A DNA stretch of 64,000 bases from Succinivibrionaceae bacterium (GCA_019420905.1 JAHZGH010000006.1:221920-285919); one strand, 5' to 3'. Shown: positions 1 through 8,645, numbered from the stretch's first letter. Notes: a model not told the origin generated them from the sequence alone. Translations and numbers: made by a program.

Positions 1-459
1 CGGAATAACAATACCTAAGGTACCGCCAATAGCCTGAACTGCAGCAGAGTAAGATTTAGGATAGCCGCGCTTTACCATTTCAGGGTACATCAGTCCGCCG
101 ATAGCTGCGGTGGTAGCTACAGAAGAGCCTGAAATAGCAGCGAAGAAGGTACAGGCTACTAATGATACTAAGGAGATGCCGCCGGAAATCCAGCCTACCA
201 GAGTATCTGCAAAAGCTACTAAGCGCTTAGAAAGACCGCCTTTTGCCATAATATCGCCAGCTAAGAAGAAAGCAGGCAGGGCCAGCATAGAGAAGTTATT
301 GCAGCCGGCGAACATCTTTTGGGTAATTAAAGACAAAGATAAGTTAGGATCTACGCCTAAAGCGACAATAATAGCTCCACCTAATGCCCAGGTAATAGGC
401 ATGCCAATGGCCATCATGACCACCAGTGACAATAACATTAATATTGCAGCGATATCCAT
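1..459 (-). CDS. dctM: TRAP transporter large permease DctM, partial (3' end beyond window)
   Basis: Large membrane subunit of a tripartite ATP-independent periplasmic (TRAP) transporter, which drives uptake of an organic or sugar acid with an ion gradient. Only the first ~153 codons are inside the window and the frame is open to the left edge. The start ATG lies 3 nt after the dctQ stop and the SD (GAGGAA) is inside the end of dctQ. The visible N-terminus is a hydrophobic helix (MDIAAILMLLSLVVMMAIGM), followed by the conserved patterns LALPAFFLAGDIM and AAISGSSVATTAAIGG typical of DctM. It is the last visible gene of a minus-strand manD-dctP-dctQ-dctM operon. The substrate is not readable from the sequence; the dehydratase neighbour suggests a sugar acid. 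Confidence 0.93.
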   Translation of the reverse strand, partial: MDIAAILMLLSLVVMMAIGMPITWALGGAIIVALGVDPNLSLSLITQKMFAGCNNFSMLALPAFFLAGDIMAKGGLSKRLVAFADTLVGWISGGISLVSLVACTFFAAISGSSVATTAAIGGLMYPEMVKRGYPKSYSAAVQAIGGTLGIVIP

Positions 460-462
460 AAA

Positions 463-966
463 TTATTCCTCGTTGTTAGATTTTGCGGTAGCATCTGTAG
501 CTTTGCATGCATCATAAAGCTCAAAAATAGCGGCAACGGCTGAGAGTAAAAAGCCAATACCAATGATTGAGTACATAATCTGCATTGACATTCCTAAAGC
601 AGGGGAGCTTTGGAACTGAGATACATCGATCATGCCGAAGGAACTGTAGAAGAAGGTAGCGGTAATAATTACGCTTAAAGCTGCTCTTACGATGTTTAAG
701 GCCTTAAGAGAATTTCCCTTCAAGTAATTGTCGATAATATCGATGCGTACTAATTGTTTGCTTGTAATGGCTAAATTTAAGCCAAGTAAAGTTAAGGCTA
801 CATACAGGTAGCGAGAAACTTCCTCTGACCAAGGGATAGAATAGAAGATTAAGTAACGAGTGGAGGTCTGTACAAAAATAACCACCATCATAACAATCAT
901 GCAAATACCGATTACAGCCTTAGAGACATTTTGTACGGTATTAAATATTTGTCTTAAGTTTTCCAT
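463..966 (-). CDS. dctQ: TRAP transporter small permease DctQ
   Basis: Small membrane subunit of the TRAP transporter, 167 aa, the usual family size. Four hydrophobic segments are visible (about residues 15-37, 50-66, 88-108 and 129-150). The DctQ hallmark around residues 42-60 is present: a tryptophan followed by SEEVSRYLYV and a hydrophobic helix. An SD (AGAGG) sits 6 nt before the ATG. It lies between dctP (10 nt upstream) and dctM (3 nt downstream), the classic P-Q-M order. In the cytoplasmic membrane it should bridge DctM and the substrate-loaded binding protein DctP. Confidence 0.93.
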   Translation of the reverse strand: MENLRQIFNTVQNVSKAVIGICMIVMMVVIFVQTSTRYLIFYSIPWSEEVSRYLYVALTLLGLNLAITSKQLVRIDIIDNYLKGNSLKALNIVRAALSVIITATFFYSSFGMIDVSQFQSSPALGMSMQIMYSIIGIGFLLSAVAAIFELYDACKATDATAKSNNEE

Positions 967-976
967 AAATAGCCTC

Positions 977-1957
977 TTAGTTTGCTAAGGATGCAATGCG
1001 ATCTAACAGAGTTTTAAAGGTTGCACCGTATTGTTCACGGACAGGAGCTGATTTTTCGATAAAAGGCTTTTTATCAGGATAGGTTACAACCATGCCTTTG
1101 CTCTCTAAAGTTAAGATGGCTTCCTTGTCCATTTGTCTTGACAGATCACGCTCATCGACTTCAGCCTTGCGCATGCAGGCATTTAAAAGGTCTTGATCTT
1201 CCTTTGATAAGCGATTCCAGATCTTAGGTGAGAACAAAATGAAAACGGTAGAATAGCAATGCTCGGTAACAGCCATATGCTTGTTGACCTCTACTACGTT
1301 GTTTTTATCAATAACGGTAGCAGGGTTTTCCTGACCATCGATTGCACCTTGCTGCATGCCGGTATAGGCATCAGACCAGGACATCGGTACAGGATCGGCA
1401 CCTAAAGCCATCCATAATTCCTGATGGATCTTATTTTCCATAACACGAATACGTAAGCCCTGAACGTCTTCAACGCTGTTTACGTCGCGTTTGGAGTTAG
1501 TAAGATTACGGAAGCCTGATTCCCAAATTGAAAAGCCTTTTAATCTTACGGCCTCTAATTTTTGTAAATATTCTTTGCCGATATCGCCTAAGAATACCTT
1601 ATCTGCATGATCGGTAGAGGTGATGGTGTAAGGTAAATCGAAAGCTGCAAGTTCAGGCAGGAAGTTAATCAATACGGACTGATTAACCACGGCCATATCT
1701 AAATCGCCCATCTGCACGCTTTCAATGTTTTCACGTTCAGAACCTAATTGTCCGTTGTGGAAGGTTAATACCTTAATTCTGCCGTTGCTTTTTTCGTAAA
1801 CATCCTGTGCAAATTTGTCTAAGCTGATGCCGATAGCTCCGTCTGCAGCTGAGGCCTGAGCTATACGTAAAGTTACGACTTTATCGGAGTTATCGCATCC
1901 TGAGAGCAATGCCGCAGAACACAATGCTAAGGCTCCACATAAAAGTTTTAATTTCAT
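977..1957 (-). CDS. dctP: TRAP transporter substrate-binding protein DctP (lipoprotein)
   Basis: Periplasmic solute-binding protein of the TRAP system, 326 aa from the preferred ATG. A GTG two codons upstream overlaps the SD (GAGGTG) and is less likely. The N-terminus is a signal peptide ending in a lipobox (LLSGC), so the protein is probably membrane-anchored rather than free. Family features seen are GQLGSERE near residue 70, the RNLTN segment, GLRIRVMEN with the substrate-carboxylate arginine, and MQQGAIDGQENP. The ligand is probably a carboxylate sugar derivative, judged from the adjacent ManD-type dehydratase; this is inference. Confidence 0.93.
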   Translation of the reverse strand: MKLKLLCGALALCSAALLSGCDNSDKVVTLRIAQASAADGAIGISLDKFAQDVYEKSNGRIKVLTFHNGQLGSERENIESVQMGDLDMAVVNQSVLINFLPELAAFDLPYTITSTDHADKVFLGDIGKEYLQKLEAVRLKGFSIWESGFRNLTNSKRDVNSVEDVQGLRIRVMENKIHQELWMALGADPVPMSWSDAYTGMQQGAIDGQENPATVIDKNNVVEVNKHMAVTEHCYSTVFILFSPKIWNRLSKEDQDLLNACMRKAEVDERDLSRQMDKEAILTLESKGMVVTYPDKKPFIEKSAPVREQYGATFKTLLDRIASLAN

Positions 1958-1989
1958 ATACACCTCATGTTTGTTGATAATTTCATTGA

Positions 1990-3237
1990 TTAAGGTAAAA
2001 CTAAGCCGCCGTCACGATTGCGTGTCATAGTCCAGGTTGTGACTTCATCATGGTTTGGATATTTAGCAGCAGCCTTTTCATTTAAGATGATGCCCAAGCC
2101 AGGACGCTCGTTAGGATAGACATAGCCGTCACGGAATTCAGGCAGACCGTCAAATACTTCAAGCAAGGCGCCCTCAGGACCTGAGAGTTCTTGAATTACG
2201 AAGTTAGGCGGACGAATGCCGGACCATTCCTGTACGCCAAAATTAGGTACAGCCAAGTCGATGTGAATATTGGCAGCATGAGCTAATGGAGACATATCGC
2301 CAGGGCCATGCCATGCAGTGCGAACGCCAAACTGCTCAGCAAATACTGCTAATTTATAGGCAGGAGTGATGCCGCCTATTTGAGTAATATGCACGCGAAT
2401 GAAGTCAATGAGACGGTTGATGATGAGATCTCTATATTGAGCTTCATTGTTAAATAGCTCACCCTCAGCAATAGGAGTTGAGGTTAGGGCGCGCATATTC
2501 TTGAAGTATTCAGTCTGATTTAGCGGCAAAGGATCTTCTAAGAAGAATAAATGGCAGGGCTCAAGGGCGCGAGCTAATTCAATAGCCTCTGAAGGGGCAA
2601 TGCGCTCATGCACATCATGAACTAAATCAATGTCAAAGCCTATCTTTGCACGCAAATCTTCAAATAGCTTAACAGTCTTGCGGATATATTCTCTGGAGTT
2701 TAAATAGATGCCGTCATAGCTGCCGCAGGGGGCGCTCTTTGGGGCCTTAAGATCTAAGCCGCCGCCATAGCCGCCTGACTGTACGCGCAAGTGCTTGACT
2801 CCCAAATCGCGATAGTAAGCGATTTGATCGGCAATTTCTTCGACATCAGCGCCATCAACATGACGATAGACGGGGACAGCTTTACGATAAGCACCGCCTA
2901 ACAGCTGATATACAGGCATATTAGCCATCTTGCCCTTGATATCCCATAGAGCAATATCAATACCGGCAATAGCGTTGTTTTCAATGCCGCCGTTGCGCCA
3001 GTATGCGTTCTGATGCATCAGCTGCCAGATTTCATTGATATTTTCTACGTCACGGCCGATTAAAAGCGGACGCAAGTATTCAAGAATATAGGTGGTTACG
3101 GCTTTATAGCGATAAGCGAAGGTAGCGCAGCCTAAGCCATACAGACCGTCTTCAGAGGTTAAAACCTTAACAACAGTCAGGTTGATGCCTTCAGGAGCGG
3201 TGTTAATAACCTCAATGTCGGTAATCTTAACGCTCAT
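1990..3237 (-). CDS. ManD/RspA-family enolase-superfamily dehydratase
   Basis: Member of the enolase superfamily, mannonate-dehydratase (ManD/RspA) group, 415 aa. These enzymes remove water from aldonic acids such as D-mannonate or D-gluconate using Mg2+. Visible features are the capping domain (about 1-120), R-V-Q-S-G-G-Y-G near residue 150 (general-base Arg/Tyr region), the metal ligands in HDVHE, LEDPLP and AEGELFN, and the catalytic His in WHGPGDMSP near residue 315. SD GGAG precedes the ATG. It heads the operon with dctPQM, so imported acid is probably the substrate. ManD-like proteins vary widely in activity and some are nearly inactive, so the substrate cannot be fixed. The symbol is left blank because rspA and manD are not separable by eye. 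Confidence 0.88.
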   Translation of the reverse strand: MSVKITDIEVINTAPEGINLTVVKVLTSEDGLYGLGCATFAYRYKAVTTYILEYLRPLLIGRDVENINEIWQLMHQNAYWRNGGIENNAIAGIDIALWDIKGKMANMPVYQLLGGAYRKAVPVYRHVDGADVEEIADQIAYYRDLGVKHLRVQSGGYGGGLDLKAPKSAPCGSYDGIYLNSREYIRKTVKLFEDLRAKIGFDIDLVHDVHERIAPSEAIELARALEPCHLFFLEDPLPLNQTEYFKNMRALTSTPIAEGELFNNEAQYRDLIINRLIDFIRVHITQIGGITPAYKLAVFAEQFGVRTAWHGPGDMSPLAHAANIHIDLAVPNFGVQEWSGIRPPNFVIQELSGPEGALLEVFDGLPEFRDGYVYPNERPGLGIILNEKAAAKYPNHDEVTTWTMTRNRDGGLVLP

Positions 3238-3280
3238 TTATTTCTCCATTTAAGTTGTATAAAAAAACTTATTTATTTTC

Positions 3281-3314
3281 AGTACAACTTGTCACTTGTC
3301 TGACAAGTTGTACT
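3281..3314. promoter_or_regulatory. Palindromic operator upstream of the dehydratase/TRAP operon
   Basis: A perfect 14-bp inverted repeat AGTACAACTTGTCA / TGACAAGTTGTACT with a 6-bp spacer. Nested in it is a second palindrome, ACTTGTC-T-GACAAGT (3294-3308). It lies 44 bp upstream of the dehydratase start on the minus strand and has no U-tract on either side, so it is an operator rather than a terminator. Nearly the same core occurs upstream of the GntR gene, which makes that regulator the likely ligand. Confidence 0.75.
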
Positions 3315-3340
3315 GTTTTACGAGGCTATAAAGCTTATTT

Positions 3341-4030
3341 TTAAGCCTCATGAGTTTCTAATTCTTCTAGAGCATGCTTTAAATGACGAGACATTAAATG
3401 CGATGCCTTTTTTGCATCATGCTCCTCTAAAGCCTCAAGAATTTTTGCATGGAAATTTATGCCGTCTTTAAAGCCGAACAGGGAATTTATCTGCTTATGG
3501 CTTTTTTGGGTATTGGCAAAAATAGCCTTTAAAGTATCGCCAAAGAGCTCATTTCCAGACGCATATCCTAAGGTTTGATGAAAGTCGAGATCTGCTTTGA
3601 TAAAAATTTCCGGCTTCTCGATGCTTTGCTTCATGATATTGTGATAGTTGCGCAATTTTGCTATCAAGGAGCCGTCGTGATTATTTTCACAGGCTAAGCG
3701 GGTTGCCTCAGGCTCAATCAAAAACCTAAACTGCAGGACTTTGCTGATATCTACATAATCATGCTCCTGCAGGGCTTTAAGATTGCCAAGGCGCTCGTCT
3801 ATTTTGTCAGAGATTAAAAAACAGCCGCGGCCTTGCTCCGGCTTTAAAATCCCCAAGGTAACAAATTGAGCAATAGCCAGGCGCAATGATGCGCGGCTTA
3901 CTCCTAAATTCTGTGATAAGACAGTCTCTGAAGGGATTTTGCTGCCGACAACCCAAGAGCCGTCCTTGATACAGTTTTTCATGTAATCAATAATCTGGCT
4001 TGTAACAGAAGTTCTTTTTATAGTTACCAT
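3341..4030 (-). CDS. GntR-family transcriptional regulator, FadR/FCD type
   Basis: 229-aa regulator. The N-terminal winged helix-turn-helix (residues ~8-75) shows the GntR signature IPSETVLSQNLGVSRASLR followed by the wing GRGCFL. The C-terminal all-helical FCD ligand domain (about 90-225) has conserved metal/ligand positions D..H (ADLDFHQTLG) and later histidines (NFHAKI, SRHLKHA). It is transcribed in the same direction as the dehydratase-TRAP operon but separated from it by a ~100-bp regulatory gap. The palindrome ACTTGTC-T-GACAAGT occurs before that operon, and a one-base variant before this gene, so it probably controls both and itself. FCD regulators usually respond to a sugar acid or a catabolic intermediate. 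Confidence 0.9.
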   Translation of the reverse strand: MVTIKRTSVTSQIIDYMKNCIKDGSWVVGSKIPSETVLSQNLGVSRASLRLAIAQFVTLGILKPEQGRGCFLISDKIDERLGNLKALQEHDYVDISKVLQFRFLIEPEATRLACENNHDGSLIAKLRNYHNIMKQSIEKPEIFIKADLDFHQTLGYASGNELFGDTLKAIFANTQKSHKQINSLFGFKDGINFHAKILEALEEHDAKKASHLMSRHLKHALEELETHEA

Positions 4031-4049
4031 TATCTAGCTGTCTCATGTA

Positions 4050-4064
4050 AGTTGTCTGACAAGT
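4050..4064. promoter_or_regulatory. Probable autoregulatory operator of the GntR gene
   Basis: AGTTGTC-T-GACAAGT, a 15-bp near-perfect palindrome differing by one base from the core at 3294-3308. It lies 19 bp upstream of the GntR start codon. The shared core points to autoregulation. Confidence 0.65.
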
Positions 4065-4270
4065 ATATTTGTGTAGTAGTATAGTTGATCTAAAAAATAT
4101 AAATGTGAGTTTAATCTCAATTTCAAGTTATATTTTTATAAAGTCATTCCCTTAATTTGCGAATTTTTTTAAATAACTTAGATAATTATTTGAAATAAAG
4201 ACTATTTAAAAGCCATTTTTTATTTATGGCTGACAGAATATTTCAGGTGAGATTTAATGGCAGGATGTTT

Positions 4271-4305
4271 ATGACCGTATAACTAAAATGTTAGCATACG
4301 GTCAT
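4271..4305. terminator. Hairpin downstream of sppA
   Basis: Inverted repeat ATGACCGTAT / ATACGGTCAT with a smaller nested stem CTAA/TTAG in the loop. It begins 7 bp past the sppA stop on the minus strand. No clear U-tract follows, so it may be a weak terminator or an RNA 3'-end stabiliser. The rest of the 4065-4311 gap is AT-rich and shows no gene. Confidence 0.45.
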
Positions 4306-4311
4306 TAAATT

Positions 4312-6258
4312 TTAGTCTGTCTGCAGCTTTAAAGGTGAAATTGCCATTAAAGACGGCGTATTAAGCTTATTTTTTGATTTTTCAGTCAAATCTAAAAGCA
4401 TCTTTGTCAGCTCGTCTGGCAGATAGGAGCTGAACTTTTTAAAGAACAGTCCTTGTAAAAAGCTCAGATTTTCCTCCTGAGAGGGGACCATATTTACAAG
4501 CGGCAGCAGTTTCCCGTCGCGATTGGCTAAAAGCTCATTTAAGAGCTTGTAGGCATAGTCTTTGTCGCCTATTCCGTCAATCAGGCCTTGAGCATCTTTA
4601 GCCACAAAGATTTTGCCCTCGGCAAAGCTTTTATAGTCAACAGCTTTTAATTGCGGACGGTTTTTCACAACCAGATCTATAAATTTTTTATAGATGCCGT
4701 CTACAGAAGCAGTATTTAAAGCTATTTCATAGGAGCTCATGGGCTTGGCTATATTGGTATTGGCCAATTCGTGTGTAACTGCGCCGTCCTGACTTACGCC
4801 GTATTCATTTAAAAGCTTGTCAAAGCCAAAGCTCATGCCGAAAACGCCGATAGAGCCGGTAATTGTTTCCTCGGTAGCAACGATCTTATCTGCATATGAG
4901 GCTATCCAATAAGCGCCTGAGGCTCCTAATCCATTGAAGGATACGACGATTTTCTTGCCGGCATTTTTAACTCTAGTTAAGGCTCGGGCGATCTTTTCTG
5001 AACCGACTACGCTGCCGCCGCCTGAATTGATGTAGAAAAGAACGCCTTTGATATTGTCATCTAAAGCAATTTTATCTAAAAGCGGAACTAAATTATCAGG
5101 GCTGAAATCACTGACTTTAGATGGAGCATCAACAATGTCGCCGATGCCGTAGATGCAGGCGAGCTTTGCCTCTGTATTTAAGCTTTTATCCTTATTTGCA
5201 TAGAGCTTTAAATAATCGCTGTAGGCTATGTTTTTTGGCGTATAGAGCGTATGGTCTTTAAGTCCGTATTCCTTGCTCAGACGCAGCTGCAATTGTTCGA
5301 AGCTCTCAACCTTATCGCAGAAATTTAATTTTAAAGCTAAAGCAGCAAAGCTGTTTTCATTTTGCTTAAGCTTATCTATGTAATTTTGAGGATTGCTTAA
5401 AAGGCTTTCAATTTGAGCGCCGCTGCCGATTCTCTGCCTGATCTTATGGAGATATTCCTGCCAGATCTGAGAGGCAATATGCTGATATTCTGCTTTAACT
5501 CCAGAGGACATGTCATTGCGTATGAAGGGCTCCACAGCTGATTTAAATTCGCCGGCTCTAAAAATGTATGGAGTGATTTTAAAGCGATCAAATAGATCTT
5601 TATAATAGAGAGTATTAAGTCCTATGCCTTTAAATTCAATCCTGCCTAAGGGATCTAGAACTATTTCATTTGCATGTGAGGCTATGATGTAGCGGGTCTG
5701 ATTGTAGCTTGAAGCAAATACTATAACCTGCTTTTTTTCACCCTTGCGTGAAGTTTGGAAAGCATCTAAAGCCTTGCCGATGCGTTCAGCCATAGCCATG
5801 CTGATAGGACTCATATTATCTAAATTGATAAGCAAAGTGCGAATATCAGGATCGGTACTGGCTGCTTTTAAAGTTTTTTCAATATTATCAATGCTGTGAT
5901 AATTAGTACCGCTGAGGCTTTGATTAAGCTCACGTGACAAGACGTCAATATCGCTTTCAGAAAAAGGCATTTCACTGATTATGCCAGCAAGCGGCATATA
6001 TAAAAGAGCTTCCTTTTGTACAGGCTGGCTTTGAGATTGGCCTTGGATAACCGTCTGCGGAAATTCTTTAACATTATCTGCAAATTCAATAGCCAGCCAG
6101 ACTACCAGACATAAAACCAGTAAGACGGCATTGCTGATGAAATTGCGGATAAAGGTTAAAGCTGCACCTATAAAGCAAAATGCTTTTAAGATAAATTTAC
6201 AAAACCTGTGACGAGGCGCAGGCGGCGTGATTTGCTTTTGCGGATTTTGAAAATCCAT
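4312..6258 (-). CDS. sppA: Signal peptide peptidase SppA, 67K type
   Basis: Membrane-bound serine protease that degrades cleaved signal peptides, 648 aa, close to the 618 aa of the E. coli protein. One transmembrane segment lies at residues ~40-60. Two tandem S49 domains follow: the first carries the catalytic lysine in the segment FRAGEFKSAVEPF, and the second carries the nucleophile serine in the GASGAYWIASYAD segment. The SD CTGGAG precedes the ATG. It is the last gene of an operon with an SPFH protein and an NfeD protein. Such sets often pair an S49/ClpP-like protease with NfeD, supporting a shared role in membrane protein turnover. Confidence 0.93.
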   Translation of the reverse strand: MDFQNPQKQITPPAPRHRFCKFILKAFCFIGAALTFIRNFISNAVLLVLCLVVWLAIEFADNVKEFPQTVIQGQSQSQPVQKEALLYMPLAGIISEMPFSESDIDVLSRELNQSLSGTNYHSIDNIEKTLKAASTDPDIRTLLINLDNMSPISMAMAERIGKALDAFQTSRKGEKKQVIVFASSYNQTRYIIASHANEIVLDPLGRIEFKGIGLNTLYYKDLFDRFKITPYIFRAGEFKSAVEPFIRNDMSSGVKAEYQHIASQIWQEYLHKIRQRIGSGAQIESLLSNPQNYIDKLKQNENSFAALALKLNFCDKVESFEQLQLRLSKEYGLKDHTLYTPKNIAYSDYLKLYANKDKSLNTEAKLACIYGIGDIVDAPSKVSDFSPDNLVPLLDKIALDDNIKGVLFYINSGGGSVVGSEKIARALTRVKNAGKKIVVSFNGLGASGAYWIASYADKIVATEETITGSIGVFGMSFGFDKLLNEYGVSQDGAVTHELANTNIAKPMSSYEIALNTASVDGIYKKFIDLVVKNRPQLKAVDYKSFAEGKIFVAKDAQGLIDGIGDKDYAYKLLNELLANRDGKLLPLVNMVPSQEENLSFLQGLFFKKFSSYLPDELTKMLLDLTEKSKNKLNTPSLMAISPLKLQTD

Positions 6259-6310
6259 ATTTAACTCCAGAAAATAGCTAAGATTTTGGAGTCTTAGCTA
6301 TTTTTATTAT

Positions 6311-7258
6311 TTATTTCTGCGGTTGTTTATTAGCTGTGGCAATTTTCATTACTGAACTTACTAGAGAAGAAATATCTCCTAGATTATTAGGCACAATTAA
6401 GGTATTGCCTTCCTTTGCAAGCTTGCCGAAAGCTTCAATATACTGCTCTGCCACTTTTAGGTTTACAGCAGTGTCGCCGCCGACAGTCTGCGTGGCGACG
6501 GCAATTTGACGGATGGCTTCAGCAGAGGCTTTAGCCATCATTAAGGTTGCCTGAGCCTTGCCTTCGGCAATATTTATCTCAGATTGCTTTTCGCCTTCAG
6601 ACTTAGCAATAGCAGCTTCACGCTCGCCGTTTGCAATATTGATTTGCTCTTGCTTGCGTCCCTCAGATTCAAAGATCACGGCTCTTTTTTCTCTTTCTGC
6701 AGTAATCTGACGCTGCATTGCCTGTAAAACAGCTTCAGGAGGAGTAAGATCCTTGATTTCATAACGCAGCACCTTAACTCCCCAGTTTACGGCGGCTTCA
6801 TCTACAGCGGCTACAACCTGAGTATTTATGAGATCGCGTTCTTCAAAGGTCTGATCCATGACCATTTTGCCGATTACGGAACGTAAAGTAGTCTGTGCTA
6901 ATTGGGTTATTGCAATTAAGTAGTTTGAGGTACCGTAGCTTGCTCTTTGAGGATCGGTTACCTGAAAATAGAGTACTCCGTCTACAGATAATTGTGTATT
7001 ATCGCGAGTAATGCATACTTGAGAGGGAGTATCTAAGGGGATTTCCTTTAAAGAATGCTTATAAGCTACTCTGTCGATAAAAGGAATAATAAAGTTTAAG
7101 CCTGGGTTTAAGATTTTATGAAATTTGCCGAAGCGCTCTATTACGAATGCGGTTTGCTGCGGAATCACCATAAATGACTTCATCGCAAAAATGAAGGCAA
7201 ATACAATTAGAACTATGGCGGCAATAAATCCAACATCAAGATTAGCAATACCTTCCAT
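6311..7258 (-). CDS. qmcA: SPFH/band-7 membrane protein (paraslipin, QmcA-like)
   Basis: 315-aa stomatin/prohibitin-family scaffold protein. It has one N-terminal membrane segment (about residues 9-30). The band-7 domain follows with the hallmarks QTAFVIERFGKF, NPGLNFIIPFIDRV and LRSVIGKM. A coiled coil rich in E, R and A lies at about 185-250 (QITAEREKRAVI onwards). The length and order match E. coli QmcA (YbbK). The next upstream gene encodes its usual partner NfeD/YbbJ, 14 nt away. The pair is thought to organise membrane microdomains and regulate membrane proteolysis; here sppA follows directly. Confidence 0.92.
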   Translation of the reverse strand: MEGIANLDVGFIAAIVLIVFAFIFAMKSFMVIPQQTAFVIERFGKFHKILNPGLNFIIPFIDRVAYKHSLKEIPLDTPSQVCITRDNTQLSVDGVLYFQVTDPQRASYGTSNYLIAITQLAQTTLRSVIGKMVMDQTFEERDLINTQVVAAVDEAAVNWGVKVLRYEIKDLTPPEAVLQAMQRQITAEREKRAVIFESEGRKQEQINIANGEREAAIAKSEGEKQSEINIAEGKAQATLMMAKASAEAIRQIAVATQTVGGDTAVNLKVAEQYIEAFGKLAKEGNTLIVPNNLGDISSLVSSVMKIATANKQPQK

Positions 7259-7272
7259 GAAAAGTTCTCCTT

Positions 7273-7683
7273 TTATAAAGACTTAACTAAAATTAAATTA
7301 GGGCCAGATACCTTATCTATATACCAAACGCCGGCCTGTAAATTGCCATTTTGAGCATAGGCTTTCCAAGCCGCACCGCGATATTGAACTATAGCAGAAC
7401 CATCCTCTAAAATCTCTTTAACGGTAACTCTTTGTCCTTTATCAAGATTATTATCCATAGAGCAGTGTTTTTTTAAGCGGTTGCGTATGTTCCAGGCTAT
7501 AAAAACGCCAATGAAGGTTATAACTCCAAAAACAGTGCATTGAAATGTCAGACTTGCGCTAAGGTAAGCAGTCAGGGCTGCTGCAAGAGAGCCTAGAAAA
7601 ACAGCTAATAGATAAATTGTGCCTAAGAGAATTTCGCTAATTAAAATTAAAGTAGCTACAATCAGCCATAAAAATGTAATCAT
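7273..7683 (-). CDS. NfeD-family membrane protein (YbbJ-like)
   Basis: 136 aa. Two or three hydrophobic helices (about residues 2-70) are followed by a C-terminal OB-fold-like soluble domain (~78-135) with the NfeD pattern GQRVTVKEILEDGSAIVQYRG...W.AYA. NfeD proteins are encoded next to slipins and act with them in the membrane. The SD GGAG is 7 nt before the ATG. It belongs to the same minus-strand operon as the SPFH protein and sppA. Confidence 0.88.
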   Translation of the reverse strand: MITFLWLIVATLILISEILLGTIYLLAVFLGSLAAALTAYLSASLTFQCTVFGVITFIGVFIAWNIRNRLKKHCSMDNNLDKGQRVTVKEILEDGSAIVQYRGAAWKAYAQNGNLQAGVWYIDKVSGPNLILVKSL

Positions 7684-7696
7684 TTAAAAGCTCCTT

Positions 7697-8119
7697 TTAT
7701 TTAAGCTTAGGAGATACTTTTTTTAATCCTTTTTTGTTTTTTGTATTTTGCAGCGATGCAATGCAAATAATGATGCAGACAAAGTTAAGAAAAACGATCA
7801 GCCCCGGATCAAAAGACAAAATAGAGCCGATGAAGCCTATCATAAATATTGAGATCACGCATAGAGAAATAATCAAAAAAGTATGGCTGCGAGGCTGCTT
7901 TGCAGCTTGTTCTTTTTTAGAAAATTTTTTAAATAACGTATTTTGATTAAAAGATTTTTTCTGATTTATCTTTCTTTTACTAGCTTTTCTTATATTTGCT
8001 TCATATGGAAGATTCTGAGTTGTTAAACTCAGATTTAAACGCTGCAATTGTTCTTTTTCAAGCTGTTGAATTAGGCCGACATAATCTCCGTCAATTAGTT
8101 CAAAAGGACTGGATGCCAT
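7697..8119 (-). CDS. Small membrane protein of unknown function
   Basis: 140 aa, not recognised. The first ~80 residues are hydrophilic and very basic (many K and R). Two hydrophobic helices follow (about 82-102 and 106-123), then a lysine-rich tail. Its RBS (GGAGCATTTAAATG) is almost the same as that of nfeD, which starts 13 nt downstream, so it is very probably translated as the first gene of the nfeD-qmcA-sppA operon. By context it may be an accessory factor of that membrane protease module; this is inference only. Confidence 0.65.
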   Translation of the reverse strand: MASSPFELIDGDYVGLIQQLEKEQLQRLNLSLTTQNLPYEANIRKASKRKINQKKSFNQNTLFKKFSKKEQAAKQPRSHTFLIISLCVISIFMIGFIGSILSFDPGLIVFLNFVCIIICIASLQNTKNKKGLKKVSPKLK

Positions 8120-8601
8120 TTAAATGCTCCTAGAATATATTCGTTTGCTTATGCTTTTATGGTAGTCAAAAAAAATATCTAATGCCAAGATTTTTATGAA
8201 TTTGCTAACTTTTTGAAATTAAATTTTTATTTAAAGTTTTTCCTTAAGTACAAGGTTCTGAGCATGGAGTAAGGAATTCTTAGATAAGGGAAGTTTAAAA
8301 ATTAAAAAATTTTTATACATATAGAGCATAATTTAGCTTGTAAATTAATTTTAATCTGAAACTTAAATGCTAATTATCTGAAGGTAAGAGAAGAAAAATA
8401 TAATGCTTATATAAGCTAAAGAAGCATAATTTTAATATATTTTTTCTCATAATATATTTATTATTTAGCATAAATAAGCAGAATTCATTAGTAATGAATT
8501 TAGAATAAATGAATATTATTCATTAGATAATCCTTCATAGTTGAGATTAAATTGCAATTTGAAAAAAGAATTTTATTTTTAAGATTGTGATCTCATTTTT
8601 T
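8120..8601. other. Divergent AT-rich intergenic region with inverted repeats
   Basis: About 480 bp without a gene between the divergent starts of the small membrane protein and guaB. It holds a 19-bp perfect palindrome AATTCATTAGTAATGAATT (8482-8500) and, 7 bp further, AATGAAT-ATT-ATTCATT (8508-8524). Both share the half-site AATGAAT. Their position ~80-120 bp upstream of the guaB promoter suggests protein binding, but the protein is not identifiable from sequence. Confidence 0.5.
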
Positions 8602-8610
8602 TGGTATAAT
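8602..8610 (+). promoter_or_regulatory. Extended -10 promoter of guaB
   Basis: TGGTATAAT, a consensus -10 (TATAAT) preceded by TGn, lies 36 bp before the guaB start. No good -35 is seen at 17-bp spacing, which fits an extended -10 promoter. Confidence 0.65.
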
Positions 8611-8645
8611 GCACGATCAAATTTAAATCAGTTTTGGAGGAATTT

